DNA of 64,000 bases from Anaerolineales bacterium (GTDB taxonomy: Bacteria > Chloroflexota > Anaerolineae > Anaerolineales > Villigracilaceae), in NCBI GenBank assembly GCA_015075725.1, contig JABTTV010000001.1, forward strand, positions 3,224,001 through 3,288,000. The letters are read 5' to 3'. Numbering within the stretch: the stretch's first letter is position 1; each line of letters starts with the position of its first letter. A program made the translations under genes and the position numbers. Below the pieces are notes generated by a model, which made no database searches, had not been told where the DNA came from, and saw only the letters and a list, made by a program, of their open reading frames with translations. Shown here in pieces: positions 1-8,810 of this stretch.

Positions 1-1
1 C

Positions 2-253
2 GGCATTGCTCAATCCTCCGCGCCGAAGGCTGGAGATTGGCATATTGTGGAAATTGCGACATACCAGGGAGTTACGGAAGTGTGGCTGGATGGCAAACAG
101 AAGTTTGAATATGAAGACCCTGTCCCAGTTCCTCCCGGCACAATGGGGCTGGAGTTGTGGTTGCAGCGGAGCCAGACCATCGTCTATTTCGACGATATAT
201 TCGCATGCGAAATCGACGCCCCGTTCGTTTCCATCGTTCCGGCAGTGCCATAA
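2..253 (+). CDS. C-terminal fragment of a lectin-like (LamG/jelly-roll) domain protein, 5' end outside window
   Basis: An open frame enters from the left edge and stops at 251-253. The 83 visible residues alternate short strands with hydrophobic and aromatic positions. They include a WHIVEIATYQG segment, a VWLDGKQKFEYED hairpin and a closing TIVYFDDIFACEI strand. This resembles the last strands of concanavalin-A-like (LamG-type) domains of secreted binding proteins or glycoside hydrolases. The family call is by eye, and the upstream part with any signal peptide or catalytic domain is missing. A strong hairpin plus T-run follows at 320-345. Confidence 0.45.
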   Translation, partial: GIAQSSAPKAGDWHIVEIATYQGVTEVWLDGKQKFEYEDPVPVPPGTMGLELWLQRSQTIVYFDDIFACEIDAPFVSIVPAVP

Positions 254-319
254 TAAAGCAGGAGAAATTCTAGACATTCTGCCCGCCACGTGATAAACTC
301 ACGCCGTACCCATTTCAAA

Positions 320-345
320 GCGCACTCGCAAGAGTGCGCCTTTTT
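320..345 (+). terminator. Rho-independent terminator of the upstream gene
   Basis: A perfect 8-bp stem, GCGCACTC (320-327) with GAGTGCGC (332-339), has a GCAA loop and is followed by CTTTTT. It lies 67 nt after the stop of the partial first gene and 14 nt before the kinase start at 359. It therefore argues against any kinase start upstream of 359. Confidence 0.8.
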
Positions 346-358
346 CTGCGAGTGTGCA

Positions 359-1315
359 ATGGACATATTGCTTACCGGCTCCGTCGCCTACGATTACCTG
401 ATGACCTTCCCCGGTCATTTCAAGGAACAAATTCTGCCTGAACGTTTAGAATCGATCAGTCTTTCCTTTCTGGTCGATTCCATGTCGAAACAGCGCGGTG
501 GCATCGCTCCAAATATCGCTTACACAATGGCATTACTCGGGCAGAAACCCCGTGTGATGGCAACCGTCGGCGAGGATTTCGAGGAATACCGTCAGTGGCT
601 CGAATCCAAAGGCGTGGATACGAAACTGATGAAGGTCGTACCCGGGGTTTTCACCGCCTCGTTCTTCGCCACAACGGATCATGCCTCGGCCCAGATCGCT
701 TCGTTCTACCCCGGAGCGATGGGCTACTCTGCAAGCCAATCGCTCAAAGAGTCGGATAAAAAACCGGACTTGGTCATCGTCTCCCCCAGTTCGCCTGATG
801 CGATGATGAAATTCCCTGCCGAATGCCGCGAGTTGGGAATTCCCTATCTGTATGATCCCAGCCAGCAGGTCCTGCGCCTCGAAGGACACGAATTGGCGCG
901 GGATATGGAAGGCGCACAGTTCCTTTTCTGCAACGATTACGAATTCGGCTTGATCTCCAAGAAGACCGGCTGGAGCCTCGACCAGATTCTCGAGCACGTC
1001 AAAGTTTTGGTCATTACGCGCGGAAAAGACGGCGCAGATCTGTACTCCGATGGGACTTCCGTTCACATTCCCACGGTGCCTGAAGACGAGATTATCGACC
1101 CCACCGGAGTCGGCGATGCCTTTCGCGGCGGTTTTCTTGCCGGGTATTCGCACGGTTTTGACTGGAAGTTGTGCGGTGAGGTTGGCTCCCTTTCCGCTGT
1201 TTATTGTCTCGAACAACGCGGTACGCAAAACCATTCCTACACACGTGAAGAATTCGTTCAACGCTTCCGCAGGCATTTTGAAGATGGCGGGAAATTGGAC
1301 GCCTTATTGAAATAA
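359..1315 (+). CDS. PfkB-family carbohydrate/nucleoside kinase (adenosine-kinase-like)
   Basis: 318 residues of the ribokinase/PfkB fold, an ATP-dependent cytoplasmic sugar or nucleoside kinase. The N-terminus (ILLTGSVAYDY) is the usual first strand, a GG-I-APN substrate-binding turn lies near residue 50, and the signature DPTGVGDAFRGGF near residue 250 holds the catalytic Asp and anion hole. S-adenosylhomocysteine hydrolase follows 53 nt downstream, so adenosine released by that enzyme is a natural substrate. Adenosine kinase is therefore the likely role, inferred from context. A frame open further upstream would run through the terminator at 320-345, so ATG 359 is preferred although no Shine-Dalgarno is visible. 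Another PfkB sugar substrate is possible. Confidence 0.8.
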   Translation: MDILLTGSVAYDYLMTFPGHFKEQILPERLESISLSFLVDSMSKQRGGIAPNIAYTMALLGQKPRVMATVGEDFEEYRQWLESKGVDTKLMKVVPGVFTASFFATTDHASAQIASFYPGAMGYSASQSLKESDKKPDLVIVSPSSPDAMMKFPAECRELGIPYLYDPSQQVLRLEGHELARDMEGAQFLFCNDYEFGLISKKTGWSLDQILEHVKVLVITRGKDGADLYSDGTSVHIPTVPEDEIIDPTGVGDAFRGGFLAGYSHGFDWKLCGEVGSLSAVYCLEQRGTQNHSYTREEFVQRFRRHFEDGGKLDALLK

Positions 1316-1368
1316 AATCAATACAAACCCCCAATTACCAATCACTAATTAACAAGAAGGAGCAATAA

Positions 1369-2700
<1,332 letters not shown>

Positions 2701-2733
2701 TCTGAATGATGAATTCAGAACGATGAAGGCTGA

Positions 2734-2768
2734 ACACCTCGCGGACTTCTTTTCCGCGAGGTGTTTTT
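2734..2768 (+). terminator. Strong intrinsic terminator after ahcY
   Basis: A 12-bp perfect stem (2734-2745 with 2753-2764) and 7-nt loop are followed by a T-run to 2768. It sits 34 nt after the ahcY stop. The opposite-strand gene ends at 2767, so the hairpin separates two convergent genes. Confidence 0.85.
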
Positions 2769-3327
2769 ATCTGAACACCCCATTTTTCTGCAAAGTCTCC
2801 AGATACACGGCTTGCTTTTTGCCGACCAGTTTGCCCAGCCGAGGCGCTTCGAAGATCAGTTGTTTGATCTTCCTGAGTGGATACACCACACATTCGGTTT
2901 CTTCTTTCAGGTCTTCGAACACCACCAAACATACCCAGGCATCAGGCATATCTAAAATGGGATCACGACGTTCGGGAGAGTCTTGGAATGTCCATGACAA
3001 GCCATATCGATTCGCGGCGGATCGCCTCTGGGTCTTGACCGCCACATCGAGGTCGTTGACTCTCAAATCCGCCGCCCAGGATTTGCGCTTCGCCTCGTAA
3101 ACGCCGTAGTCTGGTCCGTCGACCAAGCAGTTCCTTCCCTCGAAGAGAATTCTCACCGCCTCCTCGCCGAGTTTCGAAACGAAATGATCGTCGCGGACTT
3201 TTTCGATCACGGTCTGGTTGCTGTCGCGGTAGTTGACCGTCTCGGTCACACGTTTCGCAAAGTCTAAAGCGCGTTCCCTTGCTTCATCCGGTATCTGGAC
3301 GATCCGTGGGGTACGAAAAGTGGGCAT
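2767..3327 (-). CDS. Uncharacterised protein, weak PD-(D/E)XK nuclease-like signature
   Basis: 186 residues, no signal peptide or membrane segment. A helix containing KLGEEAV (residues 53-58) is followed by a PDYG turn (72-75), an ADLRV strand (86-90) and a VAVKTQ strand (95-100). That order (E, then D, then V-x-V-K-T) resembles restriction-endonuclease-like folds, but the acidic residue normally two before the Lys is Ala, so activity is doubtful. The C-terminal half has a WVCLVVFEDL strand. There is no partner methyltransferase nearby. ATG 3327 is chosen because TATAAT lies 9 nt upstream; a TTG at 3345 in frame would sit upstream of the likely transcription start. Function unknown. Confidence 0.6.
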   Translation of the reverse strand: MPTFRTPRIVQIPDEARERALDFAKRVTETVNYRDSNQTVIEKVRDDHFVSKLGEEAVRILFEGRNCLVDGPDYGVYEAKRKSWAADLRVNDLDVAVKTQRRSAANRYGLSWTFQDSPERRDPILDMPDAWVCLVVFEDLKEETECVVYPLRKIKQLIFEAPRLGKLVGKKQAVYLETLQKNGVFR

Positions 3328-3336
3328 GGTTTTTGA

Positions 3337-3342
3337 ATTATA
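3337..3342 (-). promoter_or_regulatory. -10 box (TATAAT) of a likely leaderless gene
   Basis: TATAAT on the minus strand ends 9 nt before ATG 3327, and no Shine-Dalgarno lies between. Transcription would begin at or next to the start codon. A clear -35 is not seen; that position falls inside the neighbouring terminator loop. Confidence 0.5.
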
Positions 3343-3345
3343 CAA

Positions 3346-3388
3346 AATAAAGAGCCTTGCAGAAGAATTTTCCGCAAGGCTCTTTATT
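3346..3388 (-). terminator. Terminator of the SH3 lipoprotein gene
   Basis: A perfect 15-bp stem (AATAAAGAGCCTTGC at 3346-3360 against 3374-3388) with a 13-nt loop, 13 nt beyond the stop at 3401. On the minus strand the 3' arm ends in TTTATT, giving the U-rich tail. Confidence 0.8.
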
Positions 3389-3400
3389 GTAAAACATCAA

Positions 3401-4243
3401 TTATGGACAGAAGAAGGTTGTGTCTTTTATGGCTGCCTTACCAGCTGCATTGTAAGCTTCCACGCCCCACTTTGCGGGAGTGCCGGCAGCAAAGGGTAAT
3501 GGCGGGATTGGGAACGAGGTGCTATTTGCCGGGAGGGTGGTGAACAACGCGCCGTTAAAGTATATATTAAATCCATCCTCATTGTTGGATTTATCCTGCC
3601 ATGTCATGTTTCCTGTGTAGTTGTAGATCGGCAGGACTAATGGAATACAAACCTTGGCAACAGCTACATTGTCCACTGCCGCTGGCGGGGCAAGAGTTGG
3701 CGTGGGCGTGAATGTCGAAGTGGCTGTCGGTGTGGCGGTCTTGGTCGGCGTGGGCGTGGGCGGAACCGGGTATTCCGGAAGGTTGGAGGTATTACCGGTC
3801 ACGGTGGCGTATTGTCCCCACAGCCAGCAAGTCCCAGATCCATTGAGTCGTTTAATGACCCAATAATTCGGGACGCCTGAATTCTTGCCGACGATCTCGC
3901 CGGTCTGCCCGACAAGCAATGAATCGATCAAATCATAAACGACACCGGGACCCGTGCGGCAATTGGTGTTGACGCTCACCGTTATCTGCGGCACAGAGGG
4001 GGTGGATGTTGGTCCGGGTGTGGCGGTGAATTGCGGCGTGGCTGTGGATGCTGGCTCGCCGCCCCCGGGCTGCTGCACTTGACCTGGATCGCCCCCGCCG
4101 GGTTGTTGGAGAATTAATGCCTGAGCAGTGATTGTCAACGCCAGGTCGTCCACCTCCTCGGTTCCGCCTTGACCACTGGGCAGATTGCATGCGGATATCG
4201 CAAACACAGCCAGGGCGAACAATGCGAACAATCTTCGGTACAT
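3401..4243 (-). CDS. Secreted SH3-domain lipoprotein with TPT linker
   Basis: 280 residues. A lipoprotein signal peptide (hydrophobic 5-18, lipobox ISAC, Cys19) anchors it outside the membrane. Then come a short region with DDLALTITAQALILQ, a Pro/Gly/Gln-rich stretch, a bacterial SH3-like domain (NTNCRTGPGVVYD start, YWVIKRL and CWLWGQYATV strands, about residues 90-150), a Thr/Pro linker, and a C-terminal fibronectin-like module containing DKSNNEDGFNIYFNG. The order matches the downstream-lying neighbour at 4369-5169 almost block for block, so the two are tandem paralogues. SH3b domains often bind cell-wall peptides, but the ligand here is unknown. A strong AAGGAG ribosome-binding site precedes ATG 4243. 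Confidence 0.85.
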   Translation of the reverse strand: MYRRLFALFALAVFAISACNLPSGQGGTEEVDDLALTITAQALILQQPGGGDPGQVQQPGGGEPASTATPQFTATPGPTSTPSVPQITVSVNTNCRTGPGVVYDLIDSLLVGQTGEIVGKNSGVPNYWVIKRLNGSGTCWLWGQYATVTGNTSNLPEYPVPPTPTPTKTATPTATSTFTPTPTLAPPAAVDNVAVAKVCIPLVLPIYNYTGNMTWQDKSNNEDGFNIYFNGALFTTLPANSTSFPIPPLPFAAGTPAKWGVEAYNAAGKAAIKDTTFFCP

Positions 4244-4315
4244 GGTCTCTCTCCTTTCCGGGTTTAATTATGACATTAAAACTGCGGGCGGGTTATCATT
4301 TCAATGAAATTAAGA

Positions 4316-4343
4316 CGCCTTGCGGGGATAACCCCGCAAGGCG
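4316..4343 (-). terminator. Terminator between the two SH3 lipoprotein paralogues
   Basis: A 12-bp perfect GC-rich stem (4316-4327 with 4332-4343) and 4-nt loop, followed on the minus strand by TCTTAATTT. It separates the paralogue ending at 4369 from the next start at 4243, suggesting separate transcripts. Confidence 0.75.
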
Positions 4344-4368
4344 AGAATCGTTATGAACCGGCTTACGT

Positions 4369-5169
4369 CTACGGGCAGCCCTTTGTTACTGATTTCTTAG
4401 CGGCTTTTCCCGCGGCGTTGAAGGCTTCGACTTCGAAAATGGAGGCGATGCCGGGAAGGAATGGGTTGCCGGGGGCGGAAGCGACAACATACGACGTACT
4501 GTTCGCCGGGATGCTGGCAACGAGTGAGCCGTTGATATAGATGTTGAACCCGTCTTCGTTATTGGACTTGTCCTCCCATTTCAAAGTGCCTGAGTGGAGG
4601 TTGTTGGGGCAGACCATGTCCATCGTGACGTTGTTCACTGGAGCCGGGGAAGCCAGGGTCGCCGTTGCTGTGAAGGTGGGGGTGGGCGAAGGCGTGGGCG
4701 TTGGTGGAATGGAATATTCCTGTAAATTGGCTGTATTCCCGGATACGGTTGCGTATTGAGGGAAAAGCCAGCAGGTACCGGATTTTCCCGGATTGTTAAT
4801 GATCCAATAACCCGTGGAGGTGTTTTTGCCAACCACTATGCCAACCTGCCCGATAAGTAACGAACCGATATTGTCGTACGCGATACCGGGACCCGTGCGG
4901 CAATTTGTATTCTGGCTGACGGTCACCTCCGGCACGGTGGGGGTGCCGGTGATCGCGTTAGTAGGTGTGAACTCGGGCGTAGCTGTAAACTCGGGCTGCT
5001 GTCCCTGCTGGGGGGTGGCATTACCTGAACCGGATTCCAACAATAAAGCCTGGGCTGTGATGGTCAGAGCCAGGTCGGCATTCGGGTCTTCTCCGCCCGG
5101 CATGTTACAGGCGGTAAGAACTGTGATCAAAATGATGCACACCACTAAAATAAAAGATCTTCGTTGCAT
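4369..5169 (-). CDS. Secreted SH3-domain lipoprotein with TPT linker (paralogue)
   Basis: 266 residues with the same plan as the neighbour at 3401-4243: signal peptide with lipobox LTAC (Cys21), DLALTITAQALLLE segment, Gln/Pro-rich stretch, SH3-like domain starting NTNCRTGPGIAYD and ending CWLFPQYATV, a Thr/Pro linker, then a fibronectin-like DKSNNEDGFNIYING module. Divergence is greatest in the linkers. A tandem duplication is the simplest origin. The protein should be lipid-anchored on the outer face of the membrane. A ribosome-binding site (AAAGGAG) lies 10 nt before ATG 5169. Ligand and function unknown. Confidence 0.85.
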   Translation of the reverse strand: MQRRSFILVVCIILITVLTACNMPGGEDPNADLALTITAQALLLESGSGNATPQQGQQPEFTATPEFTPTNAITGTPTVPEVTVSQNTNCRTGPGIAYDNIGSLLIGQVGIVVGKNTSTGYWIINNPGKSGTCWLFPQYATVSGNTANLQEYSIPPTPTPSPTPTFTATATLASPAPVNNVTMDMVCPNNLHSGTLKWEDKSNNEDGFNIYINGSLVASIPANSTSYVVASAPGNPFLPGIASIFEVEAFNAAGKAAKKSVTKGCP

Positions 5170-5324
5170 GGGTACTCGCTCCTTTTTGATGCAATTATCC
5201 CGGGTTGCATGTAAATAATCAAGAAAAATCCCATGCTATTGGTACTAATCCCAAAAAGGACGTTGGTACTATCTCCCGCCTCCTGTCTTGACCTTGAATT
5301 TATCTTCCGACCAGTCGCAAGATA

Positions 5325-6731
5325 TCAATTCAAGCTATACGGAACGACAAACCCGATACGATGCAGGGCGAGCAGGGTCTGGATGACCAAAGTCCCCGCC
5401 ACAAGAAAGAACAGCAGAGCGCTCTTTTCGATCTTTGCAATGAAAACCGCCGCAGGGATTTGGAACAAGACGGCAAGATAGATCCATAACCGTGATATCT
5501 CGCCCCGGTTGATACCAATTAAAACAACTGCGGCTAGGGTCGCAAGCAGGCTAAGCGGAAAAACAGCATCGGGCATCCAACGCCCGGAAATATTTAATTC
5601 TTTCCAATCTGATGCAATCAGGGCGACGATGTATGTGAATATGATCAGGATGGGCGTCCCTGCGCTGTAAAAAAATTCCTTCAGATTCTCTCCAAACCAA
5701 ATCCTGTAACTGCGCCCTGCAATATCATTGAAATGTGTCGCATCCCCGAGGATGAAGAGGAAAGTACTGAAGAGGTCAAAGGAAAAGACCGCTATAAATA
5801 TCAGATAAACAACCAGAAACGCAAGTATGAAATGAACGGTGAATTTTATGAGATCAAATTTTTCGATCTTCTTTGTCAGGACGGCATGAATTAAAAACCC
5901 GGCTGGGATTAGACCGGTTGTCAATGGCAGCGGTTCGAAGAAAACCATGAAGTAGAGCACTGCTCCCGCCAGCCAGGCATACAGGATGGTTTTCCGCTCG
6001 AGGAAGGAGAGGACCACCGCGAACAAAGCCAGCATGAACAGCGGTGTGACCGTGTTCATTAATGGAAAGAAAAAGATTCTGCAGGGAATTATTGCATAGA
6101 GTGTGAATGCGTAATATGCCGCTGTCCTGTCTTGAAATAATTTTCTGCATATCGAATATAGCAACAATCCACCAAGCGACGAAATGATGATGATCAAATA
6201 CCCCATAACCTCCGGCGATTCGGTGAATAACCCAAGGAAATCAAAAAACAAAACCTTTCCGGGCATGTTCGTCCTTGCATGAGGAGAAAATGTGGAGGCA
6301 AGGACATTGTAATCCGCCAGGATCTCAAGGGCGGAATATTGCCGGGCGGGAGTAAAGAATGAGTTGGAACGGTCACTGACGACGAGTTCTGTGAGCGAAA
6401 ATCGATAAGCAAAACGCATCACGATCTGGATAATGACGGTATTGACCAATCCCAAAGCAAGCGTCATCTTTTCCCTGATGTGGATATATCTTCCGCCAAT
6501 GAAAACGGATATGGCAAGCAATGCCAGCGATAATGCCGGAATCCATCGCGGAAGCGAGTAGGTCTCTTCAAAGTAGCGATATACCCAAATGCCGATATAG
6601 GAACCGAAGGTAAAGTTTCCCGAATACACAAGGAAGGTCATCAATATTCCGATAGCACAGGCGGTCAATACCAGGGCGGCGGCATGCGAGTTGGAGGATT
6701 GAGACGAATGGAAATGTGAATGATCTGTCAT
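5325..6731 (-). CDS. Polytopic membrane protein, GT-C glycosyltransferase-like
   Basis: 468 residues with about ten or more hydrophobic spans after a short His/Ser-rich cytoplasmic N-terminus. A loop between early spans reads SPHARTNMPGKVLFF, which resembles the conserved loop of GT-C (dolichyl-phosphate-mannose type) integral membrane glycosyltransferases near their catalytic acid. Later spans are typical of that fold. This is a by-eye resemblance; a permease or other membrane enzyme is possible. No Shine-Dalgarno is clear before ATG 6731. rsmA lies upstream on the same strand with a 104-nt gap. Confidence 0.6.
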   Translation of the reverse strand: MTDHSHFHSSQSSNSHAAALVLTACAIGILMTFLVYSGNFTFGSYIGIWVYRYFEETYSLPRWIPALSLALLAISVFIGGRYIHIREKMTLALGLVNTVIIQIVMRFAYRFSLTELVVSDRSNSFFTPARQYSALEILADYNVLASTFSPHARTNMPGKVLFFDFLGLFTESPEVMGYLIIIISSLGGLLLYSICRKLFQDRTAAYYAFTLYAIIPCRIFFFPLMNTVTPLFMLALFAVVLSFLERKTILYAWLAGAVLYFMVFFEPLPLTTGLIPAGFLIHAVLTKKIEKFDLIKFTVHFILAFLVVYLIFIAVFSFDLFSTFLFILGDATHFNDIAGRSYRIWFGENLKEFFYSAGTPILIIFTYIVALIASDWKELNISGRWMPDAVFPLSLLATLAAVVLIGINRGEISRLWIYLAVLFQIPAAVFIAKIEKSALLFFLVAGTLVIQTLLALHRIGFVVPYSLN

Positions 6732-6809
6732 GATTCTGTTTTGATTGGAAATCTGATTTCAATGTTTTTAAAAATTACCAAGCATCCGAGGTAAGATGGT
6801 TTATTACGC

Positions 6810-6841
6810 AAATGAAATTGCAGGAAATTGTAATTTCATTT
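6810..6841 (-). terminator. Possible AT-rich hairpin at the end of rsmA
   Basis: AAATGAAATT (6810-6819) pairs with AATTTCATTT (6832-6841) across a 12-nt loop, overlapping the rsmA stop codon. The stem is AT-rich and the T-run is poor, so termination here is uncertain. Confidence 0.3.
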
Positions 6842-7678
6842 CACCCAATCAATCTCGCATAACTTGCCCCACTCCTCGAGGGATAGTGTTTCTGCGCGTC
6901 GCATGGGATTGATTTCTACAGCATTCAGCAAGTTCTCCGCCTCTGCGGGTCTAATGTGCAATCCCGCGGAAAGGGAGTTCCTCAAGGTCTTGCGTTTCTG
7001 ACCGAACCCCGCTTTGGTGAGTTTGAAAAAAACGGGAAGGTTTTTACTTGGTATCATCGGTTTGTCGAAAATATCCACGCGCAGGATTGCAGAATCCACT
7101 TTTGGGGTGGGATAAAATGCCCCGGCGGGAATATTCGAAACGATGCGCGGTGAGCCGTAGACCTGTACACTCAGCGCCAACAAACTTAGATCCCCGGGTT
7201 TCGGGCAGATGCGTTCCGCCACCTCCTTTTGAATGGTAAGGACGATACGTCTTGGCTTCGGCTCGCTTTCCAGCAAGTGGCGTATGATGGCAGATGTGAT
7301 GTTATATGGAATGTTCGCTGCTGCGATATAGCCGGGCTGGTCAATGAGTTCTGCTATGGGCAGTTCCAGAATATCGCCTTGGATGATGTTAACATTTTGA
7401 TACGGCGTAAGAACAGCTTCAAGCGGCGGGATCAACTCCGGGTCCAGTTCGACCGCTGCAACGCTTCGGGCAGTTGCTGCCAGATAACGGGTCAGACTGC
7501 CGAGACCGGGACCAATCTCCAAAACACGGTCATCCGCTTGAATCTCTGCAGCTTCAACGATCTTCTCGAGTACCGATGAATCCTGCAAAAAGTTTTGACC
7601 GAGCCGTTTATCTGCACGCAAGCCATACCGTTTGAGGACTGCGGCGGCGTCGAGCGGAGGGATGGAGACTATGTTCAT
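6836..7678 (-). CDS. rsmA: 16S rRNA (adenine1518/1519-N6)-dimethyltransferase RsmA
   Basis: 280 residues, normal for KsgA/RsmA. It dimethylates two adjacent adenines in the 3' hairpin of 16S rRNA late in 30S assembly, using S-adenosylmethionine. Diagnostic segments are LGQNFLQDSSVLEKIV at the N-terminus, the SAM-binding VLEIGPGLGSLTRYL, the catalytic NIPYNIT, and FYPTPKVDSA before the C-terminal helical domain. The start ATGA overlaps the stop of the LCP gene by 4 nt, implying translational coupling in an operon with the YabE-like and LCP cell-wall genes. Confidence 0.96.
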   Translation of the reverse strand: MNIVSIPPLDAAAVLKRYGLRADKRLGQNFLQDSSVLEKIVEAAEIQADDRVLEIGPGLGSLTRYLAATARSVAAVELDPELIPPLEAVLTPYQNVNIIQGDILELPIAELIDQPGYIAAANIPYNITSAIIRHLLESEPKPRRIVLTIQKEVAERICPKPGDLSLLALSVQVYGSPRIVSNIPAGAFYPTPKVDSAILRVDIFDKPMIPSKNLPVFFKLTKAGFGQKRKTLRNSLSAGLHIRPAEAENLLNAVEINPMRRAETLSLEEWGKLCEIDWVK

Positions 7679-8805
7679 TGGCAGACGAAAGCGTTATCCT
7701 CTTCATCGATCAGAGGCGAGGGGGAGGAGATTGCGGCTTGCGCAGGCCATGTGCCCATTTGGAACCGCATCACAAAATCACGCAGGATGTCGAAATCGGC
7801 GTCGAGGATGGAGATGCGTTTGTCGAAAACCGGGTCGAAGACGCGCGTTTGCTTGAAGAGATCGGCGGGGAAACTTGCCAGGACGATGTTTTCCGGCGGC
7901 ATTTGGGTCGCAAGACATGCCAGCTGGCTGAGTTGCGCAGGCGTGAAATCGGTACGGATATTGTCCTGGAAGGTTTCGATCAGCGCGGGTATCTGCGCCA
8001 GTATTTGCGGGCTTGTCAACTTTTTGCGCACGGCGCACAGGACGATATTCTGGTTATCCGCCCGTTCGAAACTACCGCCCGATCGGTTGCGCGCCAACTT
8101 AAGCGCCTCTGCTCCGCCGAGGTGATGGGTTCCCTCTTTGAGACCGGTTGTTTTTGCGATTTTTTCGTTTGGAATTTCCACATCGATTCCGCCCATGGCG
8201 TCGATGATATGTTCGAAAGTGCGCATGTTGATCGTGATGTAGTGATCAACACTTGCGCCGAAGTTCCTATTTAGAGTCAGAGCAAGCAAGCCCGATCCTT
8301 CGGTCGGATCATCCCAGTAATTAAAGCCGGGCTGTCCATAAAGAAACGCCTGGTTGAGTTTTTCATGGTCCTGCCCGTTCAGGTCATCGGCAACGTGGGG
8401 AATCTCCACCCACAGATCGCGAGGGAACTCGAGCGCGCTCACTTTGGGGGTGAAAAAATCCACCCGGACGAGTCGGATCGCATCTGCCAGCCCGTAGGTG
8501 TAGTTATCGCCTCGGGTATCCGTACCTACCACAAGGATATTCATCGACAACAGGCCACCGCATCGCGGACCCGGTGTGGCAGTGGGGAGGGAGATCGTTG
8601 GCGCAAAAGTTACAGCTCCGTTCGACGCAAGGGGTCCTGGCGAAGGCGTCCAGGTGGGTGGCAGGTCTTGAGTAGGCAATGAAGGACCGAGGGGTTTCAC
8701 TGCCACGGCGCTGAGAGCTTGATAGGCATACACGCCGACCACCGCGACAAGTGTAAATGCGATGACCGAGAGGATTGCGATGATGATGCGCTGCGATTTT
8801 GTCAT
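7675..8805 (-). CDS. LytR-CpsA-Psr (LCP) family cell-wall polymer ligase
   Basis: 376 residues: one N-terminal membrane anchor (about 6-28), a Pro/Thr-rich extracellular linker (40-80), then the LCP catalytic domain. It starts at NILVVGTDTRG, continues through ALEFPRDLWVEIP (Arg/Asp pair binding the pyrophosphate lipid) and includes AMGGIDVEIP and ALKLARNRSGGSFERADNQ. LCP proteins transfer undecaprenyl-phosphate-linked glycopolymers onto peptidoglycan or proteins outside the membrane. It lies 5 nt after the YabE-like gene and overlaps rsmA by 4 nt. Acceptor and polymer cannot be told from sequence. Confidence 0.9.
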   Translation of the reverse strand: MTKSQRIIIAILSVIAFTLVAVVGVYAYQALSAVAVKPLGPSLPTQDLPPTWTPSPGPLASNGAVTFAPTISLPTATPGPRCGGLLSMNILVVGTDTRGDNYTYGLADAIRLVRVDFFTPKVSALEFPRDLWVEIPHVADDLNGQDHEKLNQAFLYGQPGFNYWDDPTEGSGLLALTLNRNFGASVDHYITINMRTFEHIIDAMGGIDVEIPNEKIAKTTGLKEGTHHLGGAEALKLARNRSGGSFERADNQNIVLCAVRKKLTSPQILAQIPALIETFQDNIRTDFTPAQLSQLACLATQMPPENIVLASFPADLFKQTRVFDPVFDKRISILDADFDILRDFVMRFQMGTWPAQAAISSPSPLIDEEDNAFVCQ

Positions 8806-8810
8806 TGTGA

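Noticed and set aside
290..358. Upstream start of the PfkB kinase
   Set aside because: The extension runs through a strong terminator (320-345) and adds no conserved residues.
533..1276. Minus-strand open frame under the PfkB kinase gene
   Set aside because: Antisense shadow of a well-supported kinase; no ribosome-binding site or recognisable domain.
1316..1368. Possible SAH/SAM riboswitch before ahcY
   Set aside because: The gap is 53 nt and too short for such a fold; only a ribosome-binding site is present.
3690..3770. TPT-coding tandem-like sequence in the SH3 lipoprotein considered as a repeat array or CRISPR
   Set aside because: It encodes a Thr/Pro linker in a clear reading frame; there are no direct repeats with spacers.
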